Counted from the first letter of the stretch, positions 1-9,494 are shown. The stretch: DNA of 64,000 nucleotides from Granulicella sp. (GCA_025357875.1 JANYLK010000180.1:1-64000), one strand, 5' to 3'. Notes: generated from the sequence alone by a model not told the origin. Program-made: numbers and translations.

Positions 1-38
1 CCGAAGATGCGTTGATTTCCATAAATTATTGATTCTAT

Positions 39-125
39 TGGTGCCGGGAGGGGGAATCGAACCCCCATGACCTTGCGGTCGGCGGATTTTGAGTCCGCTG
101 CGTCTGCCAGTTCCGCCATCCCGGC
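39..125 (-). tRNA. tRNA-Leu (CAA)
   Basis: On the minus strand the sequence folds as a class II tRNA with a GCCGGGA/TCCCGGC acceptor stem, a D arm, an anticodon loop reading CTCAAAA (anticodon CAA, decoding UUG), a long variable arm and a GTTCGATTC T loop. The 3' CCA is encoded at 39-41. The 5' half (86-125) is shared exactly with a second copy at 1095-1136, so this gene was the target of a site-specific integration and its present upstream DNA comes from the element. Confidence 0.96.
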
Positions 126-127
126 GC
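86..127. repeat. Attachment-site direct repeat, tRNA-proximal copy
   Basis: These 42 bp are identical to 1095-1136. The repeat runs from the anticodon loop through the 5' end of tRNA-Leu and 2 bp beyond. The flanks differ on both sides, as expected for the two att sites of an element integrated by a tyrosine recombinase. This copy sits inside the intact tRNA. Confidence 0.85.
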
Positions 128-156
128 TTACCTCTAAATCACTCTATATTAGCGAC

Positions 157-720
157 TTAGTTTGGTCTAGCACTTCCTGCCTCCAACGAATCGAAACCCT
201 TGGTGTCGGTTCTGGTGTCGGTTGGTTCATTCGGTGCAACTCCAGTATCACATAGCCGCTGCACTGCCTCCAACTGGTGTTCGGGGGCCAAGTGCGCATA
301 TCGGAGCGTGACCTGTATGGTCTTATGCCCGAGCAATTGTTGAACGGTGTGGATGCCCACTCCCGCCATGACTAGGCGGCTGGCGAACGTGTGTCGCAGA
401 TCGTGCCACCGGAAGTTGCTGATCTTCGCCTCAACAAGAGCCTGCTCGAACCACTCCCGCGCCCCTTTGGTGGTGTTGCTGGCGTACAGGTGCCCGAAGA
501 CTTTGCCCTTCCCTTCAGAGAAGCGCCAGAGAATCCTAAACGCGGCGACCGCCACATCGTTTAGGTATACGCGCCGCTTCTCCCCGTTCTTGCTGCGCGG
601 CACCGTGAGAACCCTGCGATCCAAATCAACCCACGACCATTCACAACCAAATTGCTCACTACGTCTCATGCCAGTGTGAATGGCGATGTCCAATTCAGGC
701 TCAAGTGCGGAACCTGACAT
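157..720 (-). pseudogene. Tyrosine recombinase (phage-type integrase), catalytic-domain remnant
   Basis: The 187-residue product holds only the catalytic domain of a phage-type tyrosine integrase. The first Arg is in TGMRRSE (about residue 17), the HDLRH box near residue 106, LLGH near 129 and the nucleophile Tyr in RYAH near 141. Complete integrases of this kind have about 350-400 residues, so the SAM-like DNA-binding domain is missing. No matching N-terminus is seen upstream of 720. The 3' end lies about 30 bp from the 5' end of tRNA-Leu, the usual place for an integrase beside its own att site. The tail encodes a PTDTRTDT repeat. Probably a dead relic of the element that used the 42-bp repeats. 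Confidence 0.8.
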
Positions 721-1094
721 ACTCGAAGTTTATACCGCTCATTCTTGACTGATACTGCCAATCTCGATTCCTGATGACTGAAAGAGTTCGCCACCGCAGG
801 CGCGGCCTCCCTGATCCACCGCCACAGCGCTTAGGGCGTCCACAACGCGTCAGTGCGAGTTGGGATAGGGGATTAAATCCCCAAAAGTGCCTGAGGCGTT
901 TTAGAGTGTTCTGTCGCAGAGCGCAGTCTGGTAGGGGATGCCCGGTGTCGGTTTTGGTGTCGGTTGGTTTTGCAATTCTTGACGATTCGTGTCTACTCGC
1001 GTCAAGACAGTATCGCTATGGAAGGCCCGTCATTATTGGGGTTTGGCAACTTCTGGCGACTCAGGGCGATCTCTGTCCAGACCCCTTAGAACCC
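721..1094. mobile_element. Rest of a decayed integrated element
   Basis: This stretch lies between the integrase fragment and the distal att copy and has no convincing gene. At 943-970 it carries a GGTGTCGGTTTTGGTGTCGG motif nearly identical to the end of the integrase gene (202-227). On the minus strand it would encode a Pro/Thr-rich integrase-like tail, so it may be the scrap of a second integrase end. With 157-720 it makes a scar of about 1 kb. Confidence 0.55.
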
Positions 1095-1136
1095 ATTTTG
1101 AGTCCGCTGCGTCTGCCAGTTCCGCCATCCCGGCGC
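1095..1136. repeat. Attachment-site direct repeat, distal copy (tRNA-Leu 5' half)
   Basis: Exact 42-bp copy of 86-127. It contains only the 5' half of tRNA-Leu, from the anticodon loop outward, and then diverges, so it cannot make a tRNA. It marks the other boundary of the integrated element and probably the original position of the tRNA 5' end just downstream of pssA. Confidence 0.85.
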
Positions 1137-1144
1137 ATCTCTGA

Positions 1145-1153
1145 ATTCTATCA
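1145..1153 (-). promoter_or_regulatory. Candidate original tRNA-Leu promoter (extended -10)
   Basis: Read on the minus strand this is TGATAGAAT, a fit to the extended -10 pattern TGnTATAAT, ending about 10 nt before the 5' end of the stranded tRNA half at 1134. No good -35 is visible. If real, the promoter now drives only a half tRNA, and the intact tRNA depends on element DNA around 143-151, where an AT-rich TAATATAGA lies on the minus strand. Confidence 0.35.
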
Positions 1154-1180
1154 GCGTGGGACACGTCCCGACGCCAGCGA

Positions 1181-2056
1181 TCAGACCGACGGCACAATCG
1201 GTCCGCGAGGGTGGCGACGCCTGCGAGCCCACGAGTATGCCAGCCGGGCAAACACCCCAGAAACCAAATATCCCAGCGCGATGATCATCAACATCCAGTC
1301 CGACCGCCACACGATCAACGCGCCGACCAGCGCCACAATTACCGGTAGTTGAAATGGTTTCCTCTCGTTGATCCCAATCTCTTTCCCGCTCCAGAAACGC
1401 CAACTGCTAACCATCAGGAATCCGGTAAAGAGAAGCAGGCACAGCCATACCAGTGACGTCCGTGGATCGTAGATTGGCGAGCCGTAAAAAAAATGAATAA
1501 CGGCCGCGATCACTCCCGCGCCTGCGGGAATAGGCATACCCACAAAGTATTTGTGTCCGGGCCTGCCTGGATTGCGCGGCTGCGGATTAATGCTGATGTT
1601 GAAACGGGCCAGGCGGCAAGCTCCGCAGATTAGAAACAGGAAGCACACAAAAACGCCGGCATGTACCACGTTCTCGCGAAGCGCGGGATGCACGCTCAAC
1701 GGAAGCATCCGGAACCCCCAGATGTAGGCGAGCAGACTGGGTGCGACTCCAAACGTGATCACATCGGCAAGCGAATCGAGTTCCTTGCCGAAGTCGCTCG
1801 TCGTATTGGTGGTCCGCGCGACGCGACCATCCAATCCGTCGAAAAGCACTGCAAAGCCGATGGCCAGAGCAGCATGATCGAAGTAAGCCGGATCGGCAAC
1901 TGAACCTTGAACGCTCTGCGTGATGGCGTAGTAGCCAAGTCCAATGTTGGCCGCCGTAAACAACGACGGTAAGACAAACATTCCACGGCTCGGACGCCGT
2001 CTCAGCTTAGCATCATACGGGCCCTGATCGGCTAGTTCCATCTGCTCGGCGGCCAT
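1181..2056 (-). CDS. pssA: CDP-diacylglycerol--serine O-phosphatidyltransferase
   Basis: This membrane enzyme joins CDP-diacylglycerol and L-serine to make phosphatidylserine, the first step to phosphatidylethanolamine. The 291-residue protein has the complete CDP-alcohol phosphotransferase signature: D76-G77-x2-A80-R81-x8-G90-x3-D94-x3-D98. About seven hydrophobic segments follow the hydrophilic N-terminus. The start codon overlaps the stop of psd by one base, so the two genes are one transcription and translation unit. tRNA-Leu lay immediately downstream before the integration event. Confidence 0.96.
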   Translation of the reverse strand: MAAEQMELADQGPYDAKLRRRPSRGMFVLPSLFTAANIGLGYYAITQSVQGSVADPAYFDHAALAIGFAVLFDGLDGRVARTTNTTSDFGKELDSLADVITFGVAPSLLAYIWGFRMLPLSVHPALRENVVHAGVFVCFLFLICGACRLARFNISINPQPRNPGRPGHKYFVGMPIPAGAGVIAAVIHFFYGSPIYDPRTSLVWLCLLLFTGFLMVSSWRFWSGKEIGINERKPFQLPVIVALVGALIVWRSDWMLMIIALGYLVSGVFARLAYSWARRRRHPRGPIVPSV

Positions 2057-2715
2057 CAGGACACCACTGCCGGGTCGAAAATCCCACCGTCGCCTGAGCG
2101 CTGGGGTAGCACCGCCAGCACGGTCGATCCACCCTTCACACGCGTGCCTGTCTTAACTCGAGGCACAGCGTCTGCCGGCATCAACACATCGACCCGCGAG
2201 CCAAACTTGATCATGCCCACGCGCTGTCCTCGTTCCAAACGATCGCCCACCTTCACCGCACAGACGATTCGCCGAGCCAGCAAGCCGGCAATCTGCTTGT
2301 AGCTCACCTCGAATCCGCCCGCATCGATGACCACCAGTGTCTGCTCATTCATCACTACAGACTCGGGCTTCATCGCATTCAGAAAGCTGCCCTCGCGGTG
2401 CTCCACAACCTTCACCGTTCCCGCAACCGGCGCGCGATTTACATGCACATCGAACACGCTAAGAAAGATGCTAAGGCGCAGCTTGCTTCCAGCCGCCGTC
2501 TCAATCCAATCGGCCTCCGTCACCACGCCATCCCCCGGCGAAACTATGTCGCCTGGCCCGGTGGGAATCGACCGCTCGGGGTCGCGGAAGAACCAAAGGA
2601 AAAATACTGCCAGTAGCAGGGGCAGCGCCGTCAGCGCCAACGACTGAGTCATCACCCACACTAGCGCAGCGACCACGGCCAGCCCCAACGCGTAAAAGTA
2701 TCCATCTCGCACCAT
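2056..2715 (-). CDS. psd: Phosphatidylserine decarboxylase proenzyme
   Basis: Decarboxylates phosphatidylserine to phosphatidylethanolamine with a pyruvoyl group made by self-cleavage. This is the short form of the enzyme: two N-terminal membrane segments, then the [15 protein letters not shown] and KFGSR boxes. Cleavage is expected between Gly and Ser of KFGSR, giving a small pyruvoyl alpha chain. I chose the ATG at 2715, which has GAGAAGG just upstream; the reading frame continues in phase to a GTG at 2763, which would add 16 residues of poor quality. First gene of the psd-pssA pair. Confidence 0.93.
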   Translation of the reverse strand: MVRDGYFYALGLAVVAALVWVMTQSLALTALPLLLAVFFLWFFRDPERSIPTGPGDIVSPGDGVVTEADWIETAAGSKLRLSIFLSVFDVHVNRAPVAGTVKVVEHREGSFLNAMKPESVVMNEQTLVVIDAGGFEVSYKQIAGLLARRIVCAVKVGDRLERGQRVGMIKFGSRVDVLMPADAVPRVKTGTRVKGGSTVLAVLPQRSGDGGIFDPAVVS

Positions 2716-2804
2716 ATCCTTCTCATTATAAAGCTTCCGCAGCCGCTCTACATTGCATCGCACCCCACAACACGGTTAGCCTTGACCTCGAACCATATTC
2801 CCCT

Positions 2805-5117
2805 ATGAAGCCCCACCAGCGGTTATTCCATACGTATCTCGCCCTCAGCGTCGGACTATGGCTAATAGTCTCTCTTGCCTCTTCCCCGGCGCAATCTCTG
2901 CAACGCCTCGCGGGCACCGTCCACGACGCCTACGGGCACCCCGAGGAAGCCGCAACTATTCTCGTCGACGGCCCTCGCGGAGTGAAAACCGCTTTCTCCG
3001 ACACTGCCGGCCACTTCAAATTGGACTACCCAAATTCGATCGGCACCCTCACCATCCGCGCAACCGCGCGCAACATGGAATCGAATCCTATCCGACTCTC
3101 CGCGCAAAGCGCGCCCGAGCAGATCAACCTCATCCTTCACCTCTCTACAGTCGCCCAGCAGGTCATAGTCACCGCCACTCGATCCTCTATAGACCTGCAC
3201 GAAACCGCAAACACTATCTACGCCCTCACCCCGCAGGATCTTAACGCTTACCCTGCTATCGCCCTCGACGACAAACTCCGCCAGCAGGCAGGCTTCGAGC
3301 TGTTCCGCCGATCCAGCTCGCGCGTTCAAAATCCCACCAGTCAGGGCATATCCCTTCGCGGGCTCGGGTCGACCGCCGCAAGCCGAACCCTCGTTCTTCA
3401 AGACAGCGTCCCTATGAACGACCCGTTTGGCGGATGGATCCACTGGGACGAAATCCCCACGGAAGCCGTCGAAGCCGTCACCATTGCAACCGGCGGCGGC
3501 TCCGATCTCTACGGCTCCAGTGCGCTCGGCGGCGTCATCGACATCGTCCCCGCCCATCCCACCACCGCGCTCGCCGACATCAATCTGCTTGCTGGCGCGC
3601 AGGACACATCCTCCATCGGCGCTCGGGGCGACATCGGCACCGCACGCTGGCGTCAGCTCCTTGCCGCCGACGCCTTCCGCACCGCAGGATATATCCCAAC
3701 CACAGCGCATCTTGCGGGTCCAGTCGACGCACCCGCAAACGTCCACTACCAATCCGTCCGCTCCGAAACCGACTGCATCTTTACCAACTCCAATCGCACC
3801 TTCCTCATCGGCAATATGTTGAATGAAGCTCATGGCAATGGCACGCCCATCCAGACCAATGCCACCCGCCTCTGGCGCTACATCGCCGGAGACGACTGGT
3901 CCGCAGCATCGCACGCAGCCGGCCGCATCCGCCTCTTTGGCAGCGACGAAGGCTATCGCCAAAGTTTCTCCTCGATCAACTCTGCCCGTAACTCCGAGAC
4001 CCTCACCCGCCTGCAACGTGTGCGCACCCAGGAACTCGGCGCCTCCTTCGATGCCTTCATATCACTTTCTCCTATCGCCATTGTCTTCGGCGCGGACGTC
4101 CGCGACATCCGCGGCACCGACAACGAAACTCCCATCTTGTCCGGCGCGCCGAGCGGTTTCGCCGATATCTCCGCCCGCCAACGCTTCCTCGGCGGCTTTG
4201 GCGAAGCACTCGCCTCGCCTCACGGCGGTCTGTTTAGAAACTCGTCCGCAGCGCTCTCCCTCCGCCTCGACACCGTATCGGACCTCGATACGCACGCCAT
4301 CACGCAACTGAGCTCCCTCCCCCAGCCCAGCAACACGCCCAATCGCAGCGAGTTCATCGCGAGCCCTCGCCTTGGCATCGTCCACCAGATCGCATCTACC
4401 GCAACTGTTCATGCCTCCGTCTTCCGCGCCTTCCGCACGCCTACCATGAATGAGCTTTACCGCACCGGCCAGGTCGGACAGCAAATCACGCAGGCCAACT
4501 CCCAACTCCAATCCGAGCGCGCCACCGGCTGGGAGATCGGCGCAACCTACTCCTTGCCTTCAAACGCCATCGCCCTCGGCGGCACCTACTTCTGGACTGA
4601 GATCAACCGCCCCGTCTTCGCCGTGCTCATCTCCACAAACCTATATCGGCGACAAAACCTCGGTCAGATCATCAGCCAGGGCACCGAGCTTCATCTCGAC
4701 ATCCGCCCGGGTAAGCTCATCTCCGCAACCCTCGGCTACCAATACGCACACGCCGTAGTCACCCACTTCTCCGCGCAGCCAATCCTCGTCGGCAACTGGA
4801 TTCCCGAAGTACCACGCCAGAGTTTCACGGCTCAGCTTCGCGCAGATCAACCCCATCTTGGCGAAGTCACACTCGCCGCCCGCGCCAGCGGACAAGCCTT
4901 CGACGACAGCGCCAATACCTTCGTCCTCTCCAGCTTCTTCCAACTTGACCTCGCCGCTCGCCACGACTTCGGCCCCCGCTGGACCGCCCGCCTGATCCTC
5001 AATAATCTGCTCAACCAGCGTCCTGACGTAGCCCGCACTCCAATCCTCACGCTCGGCTCGCCCTTCCTGGCCCAGGGCGGGCTTGCCTTCCACTGGAATG
5101 GAACCGCAGCCCACTGA
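2805..5117 (+). CDS. TonB-dependent receptor with N-terminal carboxypeptidase-regulatory domain
   Basis: An outer-membrane receptor of 770 residues. After a signal peptide (about 1-31) comes a CarboxypepD_reg-like beta-sandwich (about 33-115), a TonB-box-like VIVTATR stretch near 123, a plug domain (about 130-250, with SLRGLGSTAASRTLVLQD and GGGSDLYGSSALGGVIDI) and a 22-strand-type barrel to the C-terminus. The plug resembles siderophore or vitamin B12 receptors more than the very large Oar-like acidobacterial receptors. The substrate cannot be told. It overlaps the start of the downstream PIG-L gene, so the two may be co-expressed. Divergent from psd. Confidence 0.92.
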   Translation: MKPHQRLFHTYLALSVGLWLIVSLASSPAQSLQRLAGTVHDAYGHPEEAATILVDGPRGVKTAFSDTAGHFKLDYPNSIGTLTIRATARNMESNPIRLSAQSAPEQINLILHLSTVAQQVIVTATRSSIDLHETANTIYALTPQDLNAYPAIALDDKLRQQAGFELFRRSSSRVQNPTSQGISLRGLGSTAASRTLVLQDSVPMNDPFGGWIHWDEIPTEAVEAVTIATGGGSDLYGSSALGGVIDIVPAHPTTALADINLLAGAQDTSSIGARGDIGTARWRQLLAADAFRTAGYIPTTAHLAGPVDAPANVHYQSVRSETDCIFTNSNRTFLIGNMLNEAHGNGTPIQTNATRLWRYIAGDDWSAASHAAGRIRLFGSDEGYRQSFSSINSARNSETLTRLQRVRTQELGASFDAFISLSPIAIVFGADVRDIRGTDNETPILSGAPSGFADISARQRFLGGFGEALASPHGGLFRNSSAALSLRLDTVSDLDTHAITQLSSLPQPSNTPNRSEFIASPRLGIVHQIASTATVHASVFRAFRTPTMNELYRTGQVGQQITQANSQLQSERATGWEIGATYSLPSNAIALGGTYFWTEINRPVFAVLISTNLYRRQNLGQIISQGTELHLDIRPGKLISATLGYQYAHAVVTHFSAQPILVGNWIPEVPRQSFTAQLRADQPHLGEVTLAARASGQAFDDSANTFVLSSFFQLDLAARHDFGPRWTARLILNNLLNQRPDVARTPILTLGSPFLAQGGLAFHWNGTAAH

Positions 5118-8008
5118 TGAGCTATCGTGAGAGATACCGCATGACAATCTTCTCCAATCGCGCACGCATCACGTGTACTTCCGTTCTAACCATGTTCCTC
5201 GCGGTGTCGCTGACTCTCAGCGCTCAGCAACCCGCCCTAGCGCAACTCAACGATCCCGCGAACCTGGCCGGCGAGCGCGTTTCCCCACAGGATCTCGCCG
5301 ACACTCTTCCCATCGATCACGGCGCTCTGGCTCTCCAGCAACTCCTCCGCAAACTTCGCACTCGGGCCTCGTTCATGCTCATCATCGCCCACCCCGACGA
5401 CGAAGACGGAGGCATGCTTACCTACCTCTCCCGCGGCCAGGGCGCACGCGTCGCCATGCTCACCCTCAACCGCGGCGAAGGCGGTCAGAACCTCATGTCC
5501 GCCGACTTCGACGATGCACTCGGGCTCATCCGCACTCAGGAACTGCTCGCCGCCGACCGCTACATGGGTGTCGACCAGTTCTTCGGCAGCGAGGTTGACT
5601 TCGGCTTCTCCAAGACCAAGGAAGAGGCTTTCACCAAGTGGACCCACGACCGCGTTCTCTACGACGCAGTACGCGCCGTCCGCCTCTACCGCCCCCTCGT
5701 CATTGCAAGTGTCTTCATTGGAGCGCCCTCCGACGGCCACGGCCAGCACCAGGTCTCCGGCCAGATCGCCCAGGAGGTCTTCAACGCCGCGGGCGACCCC
5801 AGCGTCTTCCCCGACCAGATCGCCGCTGGCCTCCATCCTTGGCAGCCACTCAAGGTCTACGCCCGCTCCCCCTTCGCGCGCATCGATGCACAGGGCATGT
5901 TCGACTATGCAACCGGTCAGTACAGCCCCGCGCGCTTCACAAATTACGTAACCGGAAAAGTTACAATAACGGTTCCAAAGGCTAACGTCGTCATCCCCGA
6001 AGGCACACCCGACCCACTGCTCGGCGGCCTCTCCTACATTCAATTCGCCCGTGAAGGCCTCGCTCTCGAAAAAAGTCAGATCGGCCAAAATGTCCGCCTC
6101 GCCTCTCCCGGCACACACGACGTCAGCTATCACCGCTACGGTTCCCGCCTCAACCAGCCCGACGGCGACGACTCGAACAGCGAGTCTGGCTTCTTTGAAG
6201 GCATCGACACGTCCCTCGCCGGCATTGCCACCCTAATTCCGAACGCTCCTTCGTTCATCACCGATCCATTACAAGTCATCGACGAGAGCGTCGGCGAAGC
6301 TCAGAAAGATTTCGATCCGGCGCGGCCGGAAAACTGCGCTCCACATTTGCGTGACGCGCTGGAAACTCTCGACTTGCTTCTCAAGGCGCTGAAGCCCATC
6401 TCCGATCTCCGACCCGACCAAAAAGCGAACCTCCTCCACGAACTCCGCATCAAGCGCGTCCAGCTCAACAACGCCCTCATCCTCGCCCACGGCATCACTC
6501 TCGAAGCCACGTTTGCCCCCTCAGAATTCCACACCAGCCTCCTCACAACCGCGCAACGCATCGACGTGAAAACCAACCTGTACGCGGGCACCGAGCCAGT
6601 GGAACTAGAGAGCGTCGACCTCCAATTTCTGGGCGTCGCAGTAAAGTCAAAGCCTTCACCAGAATCAGCTGCGGCAACCAAGTCACAAGATCCGAATCGT
6701 CTCCCCGCAGGCAGCTCTCGCAAGCAGACTCTTCGTGCGCTCGTTGACAAGGAGCTGCCGCCGACCCGCCCTTACTTCTCCCGCCCCAACGTTGAGCAGC
6801 CATACTACGACATCGCAGACGCAGCACTGCGCAACGCGCCCTCCACGCCAAGCCCGTTGATCGCGTCAGTCACCCTGAACGACCACGGGGTGCCTCTCAC
6901 TCTCTCCGCGATCGTCGCCGATCCATCCGCATCGCAGACGCGCCAGCCTGTTGTCATCGTCCCGCCAATCTCCGTCAGCCTCCCCGTAACTGCTGCCGTC
7001 ATTTCAATCAGCCAACATTCGTTTTCGCTAAGTTATTCTGCCTTCAATCCGGAACCTGGCTCCGCTCCACAATTCCGCCTCGAACTTCCACCCCTCTGGA
7101 GCTATACCGTTCCCGACGCGGTCAATCCGGTTCCCAAACCTCCACCAGTAGGTCGGAACTCCAGCCAAACGGCTCAGGTAACCACCGCTGAACCCCAACC
7201 CTACCTGCGTTATCCCATCGCCGTCGTCACCGAGATTCACGGGCATGAGTATCGCGAAGGCTTCCGCAGTGTCGGATACCCCGGCCTTCCCGCCACAAAC
7301 TTTTACACCCCAACGACGTTCCACGTTACCGCCGTCAACCTTCAGACAGCACAAAATCTTAGCATTGCATTTCTCCCCGGCACAGGGGATGACATCCCTA
7401 ACGCTCTCAAAAACCTCGGCGTCCACGCGCAGCGCATTACGGTCGCGGATCTCACGCCCGAGTCACTCAAGTCCTTCGACGCTGTCATCCTGGGCGTTCG
7501 CGCCTATGAGGCTCATCCCGACCTCGCCGCCGCCAATCCCAGTCTCAACGCATACGCCGCAAACGGTGGAATCGTCATCGCCCAATACAATACCGGGCGA
7601 CTCCCCGAAAATACCGGCCCCTATGCGCTCTCCCTCGGAGACAGCGAAAAGGTCGTCGAGGAGCAAGCCCCGGTCCGCATTCTCTTCCCTGCGTACCCAC
7701 TGCTCTCCTGGCCCAACCAGATCACGCCCGCCGACTTCAACAACTGGGTCGAAGAGCGAGGCCACGGCTTCATGGGCAGTTGGAATTCTCACTATCAGGC
7801 GCTGCTCGAAACTTATGACGCCGGCCAGCAGCCTCAACGCGGCGGGCTGCTCGTAGGCCGCACCGGGAAAGGAGCATGGATTTACCTCGGCCTCGCCCTC
7901 TACCGCCAGCTCCCCGAAGGCGTCCCCGGCCCCTACCGCCTGCTCGCCAACCTCATCAGCGCCGGCAAAAATACTAATTTCCTCGGAACGCCCAACGCCG
8001 CACAGTAA
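5117..8008 (+). CDS. Large secreted PIG-L family deacetylase
   Basis: A 963-residue protein with an N-terminal signal segment. The PIG-L (LmbE) zinc-dependent N-acetylglucosamine deacetylase domain covers about residues 85-260, with the metal/catalytic motif AHPDDE at 91-96 and the second metal site in GHGQHQ. PIG-L domains usually have about 230 residues; the rest here is a long beta-rich part and, near 790-950, a region like class I amidotransferase or ThuA folds (VILGVRAYEAHPDL, GGIVIAQYNTG). The start overlaps the receptor stop by one base; an alternative ATG is at 5141. Coupling to a TonB receptor suggests a role in processing imported or surface glycans, but that is inference. Confidence 0.9.
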   Translation: MSYRERYRMTIFSNRARITCTSVLTMFLAVSLTLSAQQPALAQLNDPANLAGERVSPQDLADTLPIDHGALALQQLLRKLRTRASFMLIIAHPDDEDGGMLTYLSRGQGARVAMLTLNRGEGGQNLMSADFDDALGLIRTQELLAADRYMGVDQFFGSEVDFGFSKTKEEAFTKWTHDRVLYDAVRAVRLYRPLVIASVFIGAPSDGHGQHQVSGQIAQEVFNAAGDPSVFPDQIAAGLHPWQPLKVYARSPFARIDAQGMFDYATGQYSPARFTNYVTGKVTITVPKANVVIPEGTPDPLLGGLSYIQFAREGLALEKSQIGQNVRLASPGTHDVSYHRYGSRLNQPDGDDSNSESGFFEGIDTSLAGIATLIPNAPSFITDPLQVIDESVGEAQKDFDPARPENCAPHLRDALETLDLLLKALKPISDLRPDQKANLLHELRIKRVQLNNALILAHGITLEATFAPSEFHTSLLTTAQRIDVKTNLYAGTEPVELESVDLQFLGVAVKSKPSPESAAATKSQDPNRLPAGSSRKQTLRALVDKELPPTRPYFSRPNVEQPYYDIADAALRNAPSTPSPLIASVTLNDHGVPLTLSAIVADPSASQTRQPVVIVPPISVSLPVTAAVISISQHSFSLSYSAFNPEPGSAPQFRLELPPLWSYTVPDAVNPVPKPPPVGRNSSQTAQVTTAEPQPYLRYPIAVVTEIHGHEYREGFRSVGYPGLPATNFYTPTTFHVTAVNLQTAQNLSIAFLPGTGDDIPNALKNLGVHAQRITVADLTPESLKSFDAVILGVRAYEAHPDLAAANPSLNAYAANGGIVIAQYNTGRLPENTGPYALSLGDSEKVVEEQAPVRILFPAYPLLSWPNQITPADFNNWVEERGHGFMGSWNSHYQALLETYDAGQQPQRGGLLVGRTGKGAWIYLGLALYRQLPEGVPGPYRLLANLISAGKNTNFLGTPNAAQ

Positions 8009-8027
8009 ACAGCTTTACTACGTTTCC

Positions 8028-9494
8028 CTAATCCCGCACACGCTTCTTGATCTCCACATTCAGCCGCTTGATCTTCTGATTTAGCGTGCTCAACGGAATC
8101 TTGAAATACTCGGCCGCCTCAGTCTGATTCCAGTGGCTCCGTTCTAGCCGATCCGCAATGATCCGCCGCTCGATCTCCTCCATCAAATCAAATAAGCTCG
8201 CATCCGGCCGATGATCCAACAAGCTCGCTGAGTAGGTGTTTCCCGTCAGTGATGCCGGCAGCAGGTCCGGCGTAATCGTCCGAGTCGTCGCCAGTACGAC
8301 TCCCCGTTCCATCGCATTCTCCAACTCGCGAACATTACCTGGCCACTCGTAATCCATCAGAATCCGCATTGCCTCGGGTGCAAGCGTTGGCACCGGCACA
8401 TCGTTCTCATCCGCATAGAATTTCAAGAAATGCGCAGCCAGCAGTGGAATGTCCTGTCGACGCGCCCGCAGCGGAGGCAGCTCCAAACAAATCACATTGA
8501 GCCGATAAAAAAGATCCTCACGGAATCGGCCCTCTTTCACAGCCTGTTGCAGATCGACATTGGTGGCGGCAATGATCCGCACATCCACCTGAATCTCCTG
8601 CGTCCCCCCCAAGTGCATGAAGCGCCGATCCTGCAGCACACGCAGAATCTTTGCCTGCATGTCCGTACCCATGGTCCCGATCTCGTCAAGAAACAGAGTG
8701 CCGCCATTGGCCACTTCAAACAGGCCCTTCTTCGCCGCAATCGCCGAAGTAAACGCGCCCTTGACATGGCCGAACAGCGTCGACTCCAGCAAGTCCGAAG
8801 GCACCGCACCTGTGTTCACCGGCACAAATGGCTTGTCGCGCCGCGGCGAATTCGCATGCAGCGCCTTCGCGATCAGTTCCTTGCCCGTGCCGCTCTCGCC
8901 TTGCACCAACACGGTCGACCGGCTCGGCGCAACCTGTGCCACCAGGTCGAATAACCGAAGCATCGGCTCACTCTTGCCGACAATATTGTCGAAGTTGTAC
9001 CGTTGCTTCAACGCGCGCTTCAGTTGAATCACTTCTTCTTCCGCGCGATGTCGCCCAATCGCCGCGCGAATATCCGCCAGCAGCTTCTCGTTGTCCCACG
9101 GCTTCTGGACAAAGTTCTCCGCGCCCGCTCGAATCGCATCCACCACGTTCGACACAGTCCCGTACGCCGTAATCATGATCACCGGCATCGCTGGCTGCAT
9201 CTCCAGAATCCGTGGCAAAAGGTCGATCCCGCTTTCGCCCGGAAGCGCCAGGTCAAGGAGTAGTAAATCAAACTCGCTCGTCGCCAGTTGTTCGACACCG
9301 GAAGGTCCATCCACAGCCATCGTGACGTGGAAGCCCTCCATGCTTAAAAGGGCCTCGAGCGATTCGCGGATAGCCGCCTCGTCGTCAATGATCAGGATGC
9401 GTGCCGGACCCACCACGCGTGCTTTGTTTCCGGTCTCGCGCTCCGCCGTAGCCTCTGAGTTCAGTGAAATCGTAGCTTCAGTCATGGGCCTCAT
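8028..9494 (-). CDS. Sigma-54-dependent response regulator, NtrC family
   Basis: A 488-residue transcription activator with a receiver domain (about 32-145; acidic pocket IDDE, phospho-acceptor D81, Lys in QKPW), an AAA+ sigma-54 interaction domain (about 170-405; Walker A GESGTGKE 199-206, Walker B TLFLDE near 266-271, arginine fingers near 350-370) and a C-terminal Fis-type helix-turn-helix (about 440-485). The sigma-54 loop reads GAFTSA instead of the usual GAFTGA. It lies 41 bp downstream of the sensor kinase gene, its likely partner. Target genes cannot be named. Confidence 0.94.
   Translation of the reverse strand: MRPMTEATISLNSEATAERETGNKARVVGPARILIIDDEAAIRESLEALLSMEGFHVTMAVDGPSGVEQLATSEFDLLLLDLALPGESGIDLLPRILEMQPAMPVIMITAYGTVSNVVDAIRAGAENFVQKPWDNEKLLADIRAAIGRHRAEEEVIQLKRALKQRYNFDNIVGKSEPMLRLFDLVAQVAPSRSTVLVQGESGTGKELIAKALHANSPRRDKPFVPVNTGAVPSDLLESTLFGHVKGAFTSAIAAKKGLFEVANGGTLFLDEIGTMGTDMQAKILRVLQDRRFMHLGGTQEIQVDVRIIAATNVDLQQAVKEGRFREDLFYRLNVICLELPPLRARRQDIPLLAAHFLKFYADENDVPVPTLAPEAMRILMDYEWPGNVRELENAMERGVVLATTRTITPDLLPASLTGNTYSASLLDHRPDASLFDLMEEIERRIIADRLERSHWNQTEAAEYFKIPLSTLNQKIKRLNVEIKKRVRD

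Noticed and set aside
774..1352. Plus-strand open frame across the integration scar
   Set aside because: Runs through the att copy and into the antisense of pssA; no coding features.
2862..4016. Long minus-strand open frame (384 codons) opposite the TonB receptor gene
   Set aside because: Gly/Asp/Ala-rich antisense shadow of a GC-rich gene. The plus strand has clear receptor domains and this strand has none.
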